Positions 1-6,282 of a stretch of 10,110 nucleotides of DNA are shown piece by piece. Each line of letters starts with the position of its first letter. Within the stretch, counting starts at the first letter, position 1. Under the pieces are notes generated by a model. The model was not told the DNA's origin. It ran no database searches and saw nothing but the letters and a program-made list of their open reading frames with translations. The position numbers and the translations under genes were made by a program. Origin of the DNA: Chloroflexota bacterium (GTDB lineage: Bacteria; Chloroflexota; Limnocylindria; Limnocylindrales; CSP1-4); assembly GCA_030271555.1 (NCBI GenBank), contig JARXKQ010000026.1:1-10110 (forward strand), given 5' to 3'.

Positions 1-1
1 C

Positions 2-559
2 ACCCGCGACGTCCTGCTGACCCAGGTCGCCCGCGCGTTGGGCCTTTCCGCCGACCACCAGGCGGCCCTTGCCGTGCTCGATTCCATCCCCACCTCCGAC
101 GCCGAGGTCGCCGTCCGCGTTTTTCTCGAGCGCGGGCGCGTCCTGAACTCTTCTGGGTCGCCCGGGGACGCGCGGCCGCTGTTGCAGGCCGCGTTTGATG
201 CGGCTCGCGCGGCGGGATTCGAGCACTTGGCGGTTGACGCCCTGCACATGGTGGCGATCGTCGCGCCCGCGGCCGAACAGGACTCGCTCAATCGCCGCGC
301 GCTTTCGCTCGCCGCTGCCGCGGACGACCCTCGCGCTCGGCAGTGGCGCGGGTCGCTGCTCAACAACCTGGGTTGGACGCTGTTCGACCGCGGCGATCTG
401 ACGGACGCTCTGACCACCTTCGAGGAGGCGCTCTCCGCGCGCGTCGAGCAGGGCAAGCCGGCTGAGATCCAGGTCGCCCGCTGGTGCATCGGCCGGATGT
501 TGCGCGCCCTTGGCCGGATCGATGATGCCCGCGCGATCCAACGATCGCTGGCCGCCTAA
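2..559 (+). CDS. Tetratricopeptide-repeat protein, C-terminal part (5' end outside window)
   Basis: The frame is open from the left edge, so the gene starts upstream; the TTG at 38 is probably just an internal leucine. The 186 visible residues are almost all helical with alternating Ala/Leu/Arg-rich pairs. The segments around GSPGDARPLLQAAFDAARAA and NNLGWTLFDRGDLTDALTTF have the TPR pattern (small residue, Gly/Ala, then an acidic-aliphatic helix B), and the last helix pair around IGRMLRALGRIDDARAIQ is a third. TPR arrays bind proteins; no enzymatic motif is visible, so the role is unknown. It may be the tail of a larger regulator or a stand-alone TPR protein. The gene converges on the XRE gene at 624. 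The TAA at 557-559 may be premature, because the frame behind it stays protein-like (see the next entry). Fold is fairly certain, function is not. Confidence 0.7.
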   Translation, partial: TRDVLLTQVARALGLSADHQAALAVLDSIPTSDAEVAVRVFLERGRVLNSSGSPGDARPLLQAAFDAARAAGFEHLAVDALHMVAIVAPAAEQDSLNRRALSLAAAADDPRARQWRGSLLNNLGWTLFDRGDLTDALTTFEEALSARVEQGKPAEIQVARWCIGRMLRALGRIDDARAIQRSLAA

Positions 560-655
560 CACGCCGCCGCGGGCACCGCCGACCCTTACGTCCAGGAGGA
601 ACTGGCGGCGTTGGAGTCGGCGCTCAGAGCAGGATCACCCCCGAACCCGGAATAG
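557..655 (+). other. In-frame coding-like remnant after the TPR stop
   Basis: Directly after the TAA the same frame reads HAAAGTADPYVQEELAALES and continues to a TAG at 653-655. Third positions up to about 625 are nearly all G or C, as in the gene before the stop, and the peptide reads like the last helices of the TPR protein. A single GAA-to-TAA change (Glu to stop) would explain it. The last codons overlap the end of the convergent XRE gene at 624. Alternatives are a sequencing error or a natural stop with fossil sequence behind it. Confidence 0.5.
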
Positions 656-1277
656 TTCGCCCTTCGCGCAGCGCCCGCATCAGCTGGCGCGGCGGCGTCG
701 CGAACTCCGGCCCCAGCGCCTCAATTAGCTCCGGCAGCACCCGCCGGTTGTGTGCGCTGGCCGATAGGACCAGCAGCAGGTGGTTCACCCCGCCGTCGCG
801 CTCACGCTCTCGCATCCTTCGAACCAGCCACTGGACATCGCGCACGCGCGTTTCGAGCTCAACGCCGACGAGCTGGACACCGAGCCGCAGCAGCATGTCC
901 CACGACCGCCGATCGCCCACATTGGGCAACAGCACCTCTGCTGTGACCCGCCATGCGGGCGCCAGGATCGCCCTGAACCTCGCTGCCAATACCTGATGCC
1001 CGGCGTCGCGAATGGCCTCCCCGACTGGATGCATGCTTGCTGACAGCCCGAGTCCCAGGATGGATCCCACCTTGGCCAGGTCAACAAGGGACACGCTTGC
1101 GACCAACCCGGCCTCAAACCGCGCATATCGAGCGTGCGACCAACCCAATTCGCGCGCCACGGAGCGCACGCTCAGGTTGGCTACAGTCCTTGCCTGGCGC
1201 AATTCGCCCAGCAGTCTGGCCGTGAGCTGCTCGCCCCGCCTCCGTCCGCCGGAGACCCTTGTCTCTCGTGTCGCCAC
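624..1277 (-). CDS. XRE-family helix-turn-helix protein with C-terminal nuclease-like domain
   Basis: In the longest frame (ATG at 1346, 240 residues) an XRE/Cro-type helix-turn-helix lies at about residues 45-103: LGELRQAR, then SVRSVARELGWSHARYARFE, then a third helix pair. This should bind DNA. The C-terminal half (about 120-240) has Asp150 in RRSWD, VELETR with Glu163 and Glu165, RDVQWL, and a hydrophobic strand LLLVLSASAHNRR. This order resembles a degenerate PD-(D/E)XK nuclease-like fold that I associate with XRE proteins of Actinobacteria and Chloroflexota; that link is from memory. I prefer the GTG at 1277 as start: it leaves a short tail before the HTH, and the 23 codons above it have about half A/T third positions, unlike the rest. 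Neither start has a clear ribosome-binding site. It lies downstream of ctaG on the same strand but 201 bases away, so a separate promoter is likely. Confidence 0.75.
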   Translation of the reverse strand: MATRETRVSGGRRRGEQLTARLLGELRQARTVANLSVRSVARELGWSHARYARFEAGLVASVSLVDLAKVGSILGLGLSASMHPVGEAIRDAGHQVLAARFRAILAPAWRVTAEVLLPNVGDRRSWDMLLRLGVQLVGVELETRVRDVQWLVRRMRERERDGGVNHLLLVLSASAHNRRVLPELIEALGPEFATPPRQLMRALREGRTIPGSGVILL

Positions 1278-1478
1278 GCGTCCAGAGTGAAAGCGACCTC
1301 TTATCTCGCGCTTATCAGCAAGTGGCGCGCTGGGCGAGACAAACATCCGGCGAACGACCGTTCAGGGCGTGGGACACGCCACACAAACGCGGAATGGTCC
1401 GCTGGCCGTTCCAAATGTCCGCGGAAGAGGCCAAAGCGGCGGTCCGGCGGGCCAAGGCGTGGCGCTATCGGACGATTG
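1278..1478. other. Gap between XRE gene and ctaG
   Basis: About 200 bases (132 if the XRE gene starts at 1346). It holds the inverted repeat at 1366-1380 and two copies of GATAAG on the - strand (1311-1316 and 1300-1305) that resemble -10 elements and lie 22 bases or more above the GTG at 1277. A + strand frame across it is weakly protein-like but would overlap both neighbours, so it is not called as a gene. Confidence 0.4.
1366..1380. promoter_or_regulatory. Perfect inverted repeat, candidate operator of the XRE gene
   Basis: GGCGTG-GGA-CACGCC is an exact 6-base inverted repeat around a 3-base centre. It lies upstream of both possible starts of the XRE gene. XRE regulators usually bind as dimers to such dyads and often control their own gene, so autoregulation is plausible. 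In GC-rich DNA a dyad this short can arise by chance, and no strong promoter element is joined to it. Confidence 0.3.
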
Positions 1479-2501
1479 TCACGCTGGGCGATCCGCGCCC
1501 GGTGCGAGGCGGGCGGAGGCGGCGGCTTCGCGGTCGAGCTTTTCGTCGGCCAAGCGGCCGGCACGCTCTTCGGCGCGGAGCCAGACCCACAACGCAAGGA
1601 TCATCGCGATCAGGAAGACAGCGTCGCCACCGGCCCACATGATGCCACCGGCCAGCTGCTGATCGGCGAGCGGCGTTGGGCCCCACGAGCGGACCAGCGT
1701 CTCGTAGTGCGCGTACAGCGGTTCCGGCGCCGAGAAGATGGCCAGACCCAGGAACGATGACTGGGGCATGCCCAGGAAGAGGTAGGCGACCCGGCCGGGA
1801 TGAGGAAGGCGCCAGGGCGACGGGTCGGCGCCCACGACCGGCCACCAGAAGAGCAGCGCGGAACCCAGGTACAGCGCGTGCTCGCCAAGGTGGATGTAGT
1901 CGTTGTCGAGCGCGGCGTTGAAGAGCGAAGAGAAGTGGCTCGCCCACATGACGGCAGCGAAGACGCACCACGCCACCACCGGAAAGGCGAGCACCTTGAC
2001 GACGCGCGAGTGGAGCAGCGGCAACCAGAAGCGATGCCGCGCCGATGGCGATGCGACGCGCAACAGGAGCGTGATTGGCGCGCCAATCGCGAGCAGCGGC
2101 GCCGCGACCATCACCAGCAGCAGGTGCTGAACCATGTGAATCGTGAAGAGCGTGTCGTCGTACCTGCCAATGGGTGACGCCAAGGCGATGAAGATCGCCA
2201 CCAAGCCCAAGTACCACGACCAGATCCTGTAGCGCGGCACCTGATTGTCCGGATGCTGGCGGCGCACCACGCCCGTCGCCCAGCGATAGATGAGCGCCGC
2301 CGCCAGCAGCGGCACGATGACGTGGGCCTCGAACGTCCACGCCAGCAGGACGCCAGTCGCGGACGCTGGCTCCGGCGCGACACCATGGGCCAACGCGCCG
2401 CTGAGAAGTCCCGTCAGCCAGCCACCCGCCGCGACGGCGAGGACGGCGAATCGCGCCGCCACCGCGACCGCGCCGCGTTCAAAGGCAATGCGCGTGATCA
2501 C
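1479..2501 (-). CDS. ctaG: Cytochrome c oxidase assembly protein, CtaG/Caa3 family
   Basis: A 340-residue polytopic membrane protein of the caa3-type CtaG family, which assists assembly of copper oxidases, probably by handling copper for subunit I. A signal-anchor-like helix (about 13-38) is followed by roughly seven further helices. Family marks include DDTLFTIHMVQHLLLV (His122, His126), then MVAAPLLAIGAP, IHLGEHALYLGSALLFWW (His204, His208), FLGMPQSSFLG and DQQLAGGIMW. The conserved histidines are candidate metal ligands. The charged tail after residue 310 should be cytoplasmic. The start is GTG at 2499-2501; a TAG two codons upstream rules out a longer form in this frame. It is divergent from coxB, with which it shares a very short promoter region, fitting co-regulation with the oxidase. 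Family identity is secure; the copper role rests on family knowledge. Confidence 0.93.
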   Translation of the reverse strand: MITRIAFERGAVAVAARFAVLAVAAGGWLTGLLSGALAHGVAPEPASATGVLLAWTFEAHVIVPLLAAALIYRWATGVVRRQHPDNQVPRYRIWSWYLGLVAIFIALASPIGRYDDTLFTIHMVQHLLLVMVAAPLLAIGAPITLLLRVASPSARHRFWLPLLHSRVVKVLAFPVVAWCVFAAVMWASHFSSLFNAALDNDYIHLGEHALYLGSALLFWWPVVGADPSPWRLPHPGRVAYLFLGMPQSSFLGLAIFSAPEPLYAHYETLVRSWGPTPLADQQLAGGIMWAGGDAVFLIAMILALWVWLRAEERAGRLADEKLDREAAASARLAPGADRPA

Positions 2502-2505
2502 GCCC

Positions 2506-2512
2506 TATTATG
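2506..2512. promoter_or_regulatory. Shared A/T-rich -10 box of divergent ctaG and coxB
   Basis: TATTATG is an A/T-rich island in GC-rich surroundings. On the + strand TATTAT matches five of six bases of the sigma70 -10 consensus and would start coxB mRNA near 2518, giving a leader of about 45 bases to the GTG at 2564. On the - strand CATAAT also matches five of six and would start ctaG mRNA near 2500, at the ctaG start codon. No good -35 is visible for either direction. Predicted by eye only. Confidence 0.45.
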
Positions 2513-2552
2513 TTGTCGCCCACACCCCAGACGGCTTTTCCGACCTCAAGAC

Positions 2553-2558
2553 AGGGAG
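2553..2558 (+). promoter_or_regulatory. Ribosome-binding site that sets the coxB start
   Basis: AGGGAG lies 5 bases before the GTG at 2564-2566. The upstream in-frame ATG at 2510 has no such site and sits inside the proposed -10 box, so the GTG is the better start for coxB. Confidence 0.65.
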
Positions 2559-2563
2559 TCTGC

Positions 2564-3712
2564 GTGCCTTTGGTCGGCCTTCGGCAACGAATCGCCAGCG
2601 TCCGAGAAACTCGCTTTGCCACCGTTGCGTTCGTGGCCGTACTTGCGGCAATTTCGGCTGCCTGTTCCGGGGCTGCGGCGGGCCATCCCGGCTACGAACC
2701 GGGCTACGGGCCGGGCGGCCCCGGCCCGGGCTTCTTCCCGCTCCAGCCGGTGAGCCAGGGAGGGACCCTGGTCTCCAACTTCTACCCGTTCATCTTCTGG
2801 ATCGCCGTTGCGGTGTTCGTCCTGGTGGAGGGGCTGCTGATCTGGATCGTGCTGCGCTACCGCCGCCGCCCGACAGACACGGAGCTGCCCAAGCAGACGC
2901 ACGGTAATGGCGTGCTGGAAGTCATCTGGACGCTCATCCCGGCAATCATCGTGACGGCTATGTTCGTGTTCACCGTCGACACGCTGGGCAAGGTCGAGAC
3001 CGCGCAGGATCCAGCTGACAACCCACAGATGACCGTCGATGTCACCGGCTTCCAGTGGCAATGGACATTCGAATACAAGGACAAGGGCATCAGCCTGACC
3101 GGCACTGGTCGTGACGGCCCCACGATGGCCCTGCCGATCAACGAGAAGATCCGCATCCGTCTCCACGCGACGGATGTCATCCATTCGTTCTACGTGCCCC
3201 AGTTCCTTTACAAGAAGGACGCGATCCCGGGCCGAACGAATGAGTTCGACGTCATCGTCCAGCAGGTCGGTACCTACGCCGGCCAATGTGCCGAGTTCTG
3301 CGGTATCGGCCATGCCGACATGCACTTCACCGTACAGGCGATGACCCCGGCCGACTTTGACGCCTGGGTCGCCCAGCAGCAGGCCCCACCGCCCAGCGCG
3401 AGCGCACTGCCGTCCAATGCGCCGCTCGTGAGCGTGACGTCAGTTGGGGTGGTCCAAGGCTTCACTCCCAAGGAGCTGTCAGTCGCCGCCGATACGCCGT
3501 GGTCGGTCAGCCTGACGAACTCGGACGCAGCCGTCCCGCACAACTTCTCGATCCACTCGGCCAACGCTGATGGCAGCGATTGGAACGCCCCTATCAACGC
3601 TGATGCTGGCGGATCCGTCACGTACCAGCCACCGGCGCTGGCGACGGGCGAGTACACCTTCTTCTGCAGCCTCCATCCGAACATGACCGGCACTCTCCAC
3701 GTGGGACAGTAG
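2564..3712 (+). CDS. coxB: Cytochrome c oxidase subunit II (CuA) fused to a C-terminal cupredoxin
   Basis: Subunit II takes electrons at its binuclear CuA centre and passes them to subunit I. From the GTG start (382 residues) there is a signal helix ending in ISAAC, an imperfect lipobox (cleavage before Cys would give a lipoprotein), two transmembrane helices (PFIFWIAVAVFVLVEGLLIW and IWTLIPAIIVTAMFVF), and the CuA domain. The CuA ligands are complete: His207 (IHSFYVP), then CAEFCGIGHADM giving Cys242, Glu244, Cys246, His250 and Met253. After a Pro/Ser/Ala linker (about 278-293) comes a second cupredoxin with type 1 copper ligands His326 (PHNF), Cys368, His371 and Met374 (CSLHPNM). Its Cys-X2-His-X2-Met loop has the short spacing seen in amicyanin. 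In caa3 oxidases this position holds a cytochrome c domain, but no CXXCH is present here. The longer ATG start at 2510 would add 18 residues. First gene of the oxidase operon, 8 bases before coxA. Confidence 0.95.
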   Translation: MPLVGLRQRIASVRETRFATVAFVAVLAAISAACSGAAAGHPGYEPGYGPGGPGPGFFPLQPVSQGGTLVSNFYPFIFWIAVAVFVLVEGLLIWIVLRYRRRPTDTELPKQTHGNGVLEVIWTLIPAIIVTAMFVFTVDTLGKVETAQDPADNPQMTVDVTGFQWQWTFEYKDKGISLTGTGRDGPTMALPINEKIRIRLHATDVIHSFYVPQFLYKKDAIPGRTNEFDVIVQQVGTYAGQCAEFCGIGHADMHFTVQAMTPADFDAWVAQQQAPPPSASALPSNAPLVSVTSVGVVQGFTPKELSVAADTPWSVSLTNSDAAVPHNFSIHSANADGSDWNAPINADAGGSVTYQPPALATGEYTFFCSLHPNMTGTLHVGQ

Positions 3713-3716
3713 GGAG
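3711..3716 (+). promoter_or_regulatory. Ribosome-binding site of coxA overlapping the coxB stop
   Basis: AGGGAG begins inside the coxB TAG stop and lies 4 bases before the ATG at 3721, so coxA translation is probably coupled to coxB. Confidence 0.6.
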
Positions 3717-3720
3717 CAGC

Positions 3721-5418
3721 ATGGCGACAACGACTGTCACCCACCCCGGCACCATCGCGTACCAGGGCCGCCGGTCATGGATCTACGAATGGCTGACGAC
3801 GACCGATCACAAGAAGATCGGGAAGATGTACATCTTCACGTCGTTCCTGTTCTTCATCGCCGGCGGCATCATGGCGCTCCTGATCCGGACGGAGCTGGCC
3901 TTCCCCGGCGTGCAGTTCGTCGACGCCGAGACGTACAACCAGCTGTTCACCATCCACGGCACGACGATGATCTTCCTGTTCGTCATGCCCATGTTCGTTG
4001 GCTTGGCCAACTTCATCGTCCCCTTGCAGATCGGCGCGGCCGACATGGCCTTCCCGCGGATCAACGCACTGTCCTTCTGGATGATCCCGCTGGGCGGCCT
4101 GCTGCTCTACTCGGGTTATGCCGTGGGCGGCGCGGCCAACGCCGGCTGGACGGGCTACGCGCCGCTATCAGCGCAGGGTGGCGCCGGGCTGGACCTGTGG
4201 CTCATGGCGCTAGTGCTGCTGGGCATGAGCTCGGTCCTGGGCGCGATCAACTTCATGACCACGATCTTCAAGATGCGCGCGCCGGGCATGACGCTGCTGC
4301 GGATGCCGCTGTTCGTCTGGAACACCCTCGTCACGAGCGTGCTGCTGCTGTTCGCAGTGCCGGTCCTGACGGCCGGCTTGATGATGCTCTTCATCGACCG
4401 CAACTACGGCGGCGGCTTCTTTGATCCGGCGCTCGGCGGCAATCCCGTGCTGTGGCAGCACGTGTTCTGGTTCTTTGGCCACCCCGAGGTGTACATCCTC
4501 ATCCTGCCGGCCTTCGGCATCGTGACCGAGATCCTGCCGGTCTTCAGCCGCAAGCCGTTGTTCGGCTACAAGGCGTTCGTCTTCGCCACGAGCGCGATCG
4601 GTGCCCTGGGCTTCAGCGTCTGGGCGCACCACATGTTCACCACCGGCGCGGTGTACCTGCCCTTCTTCAGCTTCTTCACCTTCCTGATCTCGGTACCGAC
4701 CGGCATCAAGTTCTTCAACTGGTTGGCCACGATGTGGGGCGGCCAGCTGCGCTTCTCGACGCCCCTCCTGTACGCCCTGGGCTTCATCGCCCTGTTCCTG
4801 ATCGGTGGCCTCGATGGCGCCTTCCTGGCGGTCGTGCCGTTCGACTTCCACGTCCAGGACACGTACTGGGTCGTATCGCACCTGCACTACGTGCTCGTCG
4901 CGGGCGCGGTGTTTGGCATCTTCGCCGGGCTCTTCTACTGGTTCCCCAAGATGACCGGGCGGATGCTCAACGAACGCCTTGGCAAGTGGCAGTTCGTGCT
5001 GCTCTTCGTGGGCACCAACCTGACCTTCTTCCCGCAGCACCTGCTGGGCCTCGACGGCATGATCCGGCGCATCGTCGACTACGCGCCCAACCCGGGCTGG
5101 CCGGAGCTCAACCTGCTCTCGAGCATCGGCGCGTTCGTCATCGCGCTGAGCATCCTGCCCTTCATCTGGAACGTCTTCATCACGCTGCGTGGCCCACGCA
5201 ATGCGCCCGACGATCCGTGGGAGGCCAACACCCTCGAGTGGGCAACGACCAGCCCGCCGCCCAGCTACAACTTCGACTCACTACCGCCCATCCGCTCTGA
5301 GCGGCCGCTGTTCGATCTTCGCCACGGTCTGACGCCGCACGCTGCTGCGGCGCTGCCCGCCGGGCCAACAGAGACCCACGATGAGACCCGGGCCGATGCG
5401 CCGGAGGGCTCCAAGTGA
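3721..5418 (+). CDS. coxA: Cytochrome c oxidase subunit I, A1-type heme-copper oxidase
   Basis: The 565-residue catalytic subunit reduces O2 to water at a heme-CuB centre and pumps protons; 12 transmembrane helices are expected and the hydrophobic pattern fits. All metal ligands are visible: His79 (TIHGTTM) and His389 for the low-spin heme, His387 for the high-spin heme (SHLHY), and His254, His303 and His304 for CuB (GHPEVY, WAHHM). Tyr258 is the residue cross-linked to the CuB histidine in this family. The D-channel entry Asp108 (GAADMAFPR) and Glu256 in GHPEVY place it in subfamily A1, and the K-channel Lys330 with Thr327 (SVPTGIK) is also there. One of the two Asn of the usual PRxNN motif is Ala (PRINA), so D-channel detail may differ. 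The hydrophilic tail after about residue 490 is a cytoplasmic extension. The gene overlaps coxC by 4 bases. Confidence 0.98.
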   Translation: MATTTVTHPGTIAYQGRRSWIYEWLTTTDHKKIGKMYIFTSFLFFIAGGIMALLIRTELAFPGVQFVDAETYNQLFTIHGTTMIFLFVMPMFVGLANFIVPLQIGAADMAFPRINALSFWMIPLGGLLLYSGYAVGGAANAGWTGYAPLSAQGGAGLDLWLMALVLLGMSSVLGAINFMTTIFKMRAPGMTLLRMPLFVWNTLVTSVLLLFAVPVLTAGLMMLFIDRNYGGGFFDPALGGNPVLWQHVFWFFGHPEVYILILPAFGIVTEILPVFSRKPLFGYKAFVFATSAIGALGFSVWAHHMFTTGAVYLPFFSFFTFLISVPTGIKFFNWLATMWGGQLRFSTPLLYALGFIALFLIGGLDGAFLAVVPFDFHVQDTYWVVSHLHYVLVAGAVFGIFAGLFYWFPKMTGRMLNERLGKWQFVLLFVGTNLTFFPQHLLGLDGMIRRIVDYAPNPGWPELNLLSSIGAFVIALSILPFIWNVFITLRGPRNAPDDPWEANTLEWATTSPPPSYNFDSLPPIRSERPLFDLRHGLTPHAAAALPAGPTETHDETRADAPEGSK

Positions 5419-6050
5419 CGGCCGACACCGGCGTGATCGCCGTGCCCCATCAGGAGCACGAAGCCGGCCACTCGGGGGGCATCAACACTGCGCTGCTGGG
5501 CATGCTGCTGTTCATCGGCAGCGAGACGATGTTCTTCGCCGGGCTGTTCGGGGCCTACTTCAACGCCCGCGCTGCGGCACTTTCGCAGGGACAAACCTGG
5601 CCGCCCCCTGGGCTCGAGAACGTCATCGAGCCGGGCATCATTCCGGTTGTCGCCACGATCATCCTGATCGCCTCGTCCTTCACCATGCAGTGGGGCCTGT
5701 GGCGTATCCGCAAGGGCGATAGGACCGGCATGAACCGCGCGTTGGCCGTAACTTTCGTCATGGGCGCCGTCTTCCTGGGGATGCAGGCCTTCGACTACTA
5801 CTCGCTCGTGATCGAGCATGGCTTCGGCATCAACAGCGGCATCTATGGCACGTTGTTCTTCACGATGACCGGCTTCCACGGCGCGCACGTCTTCGGCGGC
5901 GTCATTGGCATTGGGATCATCCTGCTGCGCGGCGTCGCCGGTCAGTTCTCAGGTAAGCACCACGTCGCTGTCGAGGCGGTAAGCGCCTACTGGCACTTCG
6001 TCGATATCGTGTGGATCTTCCTCTTCTCGACGCTCTACTTCCTCAAGTAG
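5415..6050 (+). CDS. coxC: Cytochrome c oxidase subunit III
   Basis: A 211-residue membrane protein that supports the D-channel proton supply and stability of subunit I. About five transmembrane helices are visible, the short bacterial form lacking the first two of the mitochondrial seven. Family marks are GSETMFFAGLFGAYF (Glu37 in the first helix), TGFHGAHVFGG (152-162) and the C-terminal YWHFVDIVWIFLFSTLYFL (192-210). It starts at GTG 5415-5417, whose last two bases and the next A form the coxA stop (GTGA overlap). GGAGGG at 5403-5408, 6 bases upstream, supports this start and translational coupling. The stop is followed at once by the ribosome-binding site of the next gene. Confidence 0.97.
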   Translation: MTADTGVIAVPHQEHEAGHSGGINTALLGMLLFIGSETMFFAGLFGAYFNARAAALSQGQTWPPPGLENVIEPGIIPVVATIILIASSFTMQWGLWRIRKGDRTGMNRALAVTFVMGAVFLGMQAFDYYSLVIEHGFGINSGIYGTLFFTMTGFHGAHVFGGVIGIGIILLRGVAGQFSGKHHVAVEAVSAYWHFVDIVWIFLFSTLYFLK

Positions 6051-6059
6051 GAGTCGCGC

Positions 6060-6242
6060 ATGTTTGCCTGGCGCAACGCACTGATCCTGGGCGTGATCTT
6101 CATGGCGGTGGGCACCGCCTATTTCTTCCTGAACGGCCACACGGTGGGGCTTGACGTCGCCGGCGCGACGATGCTCCTCGTGCTTGGCTTCGCCATGGCG
6201 TTCGTGTTTGCCATCCTGCTGCGCGGCTCGCGCGAGCTATAG
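6060..6242 (+). CDS. Small two-helix membrane protein, subunit IV-like
   Basis: Sixty residues, nearly all hydrophobic: helix 1 at about 6-24 (ALILGVIFMAVGTAYFFL), a short loop NGHTVGLD, helix 2 at about 33-54, and a basic end RGSREL that should be cytoplasmic. AGGAG overlapping the coxC stop (6049-6053) sits 6 bases before the ATG, so the gene is surely translated with coxC. Position after subunit III, size and topology match the small accessory subunit IV of bacterial aa3 oxidases. Such subunits are poorly conserved, so the assignment rests mainly on context. No catalytic or metal-binding residue is evident apart from one His in the loop. Confidence 0.8.
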   Translation: MFAWRNALILGVIFMAVGTAYFFLNGHTVGLDVAGATMLLVLGFAMAFVFAILLRGSREL

Positions 6243-6282
6243 CGCCGGCGCAGGCACGCACCGCGCCTAGATTGAGCGGCGA

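Noticed and set aside
1259..1642. + strand open frame of 127 codons across the XRE-ctaG gap, with a protein-like middle part
   Set aside because: It overlaps the N-terminal codons of the XRE gene and 160 bases of ctaG, has no ribosome-binding site, and its tail is Arg-rich shadow sequence.
1465..2340. - strand open frame (291 codons) in another frame of ctaG
   Set aside because: Arg/Gly/Ala-rich with no membrane pattern; the ctaG frame has clear family motifs.
2546..3325. - strand open frame (259 codons) opposite coxB
   Set aside because: Asp/Arg/Val-rich antisense shadow of the complete CuA subunit gene.
4210..5040. Long - strand open frame (276 codons) opposite coxA
   Set aside because: Composition is the Glu/Arg/His/Gln-rich pattern of an antisense frame in GC-rich DNA; coxA on the other strand is beyond doubt.
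6243..6282. Possible promoter or terminator between the subunit IV-like gene and the cupredoxin gene
   Set aside because: Only 40 bases, no convincing -10/-35 pair or hairpin with a T run; read-through of the operon is the simpler view.
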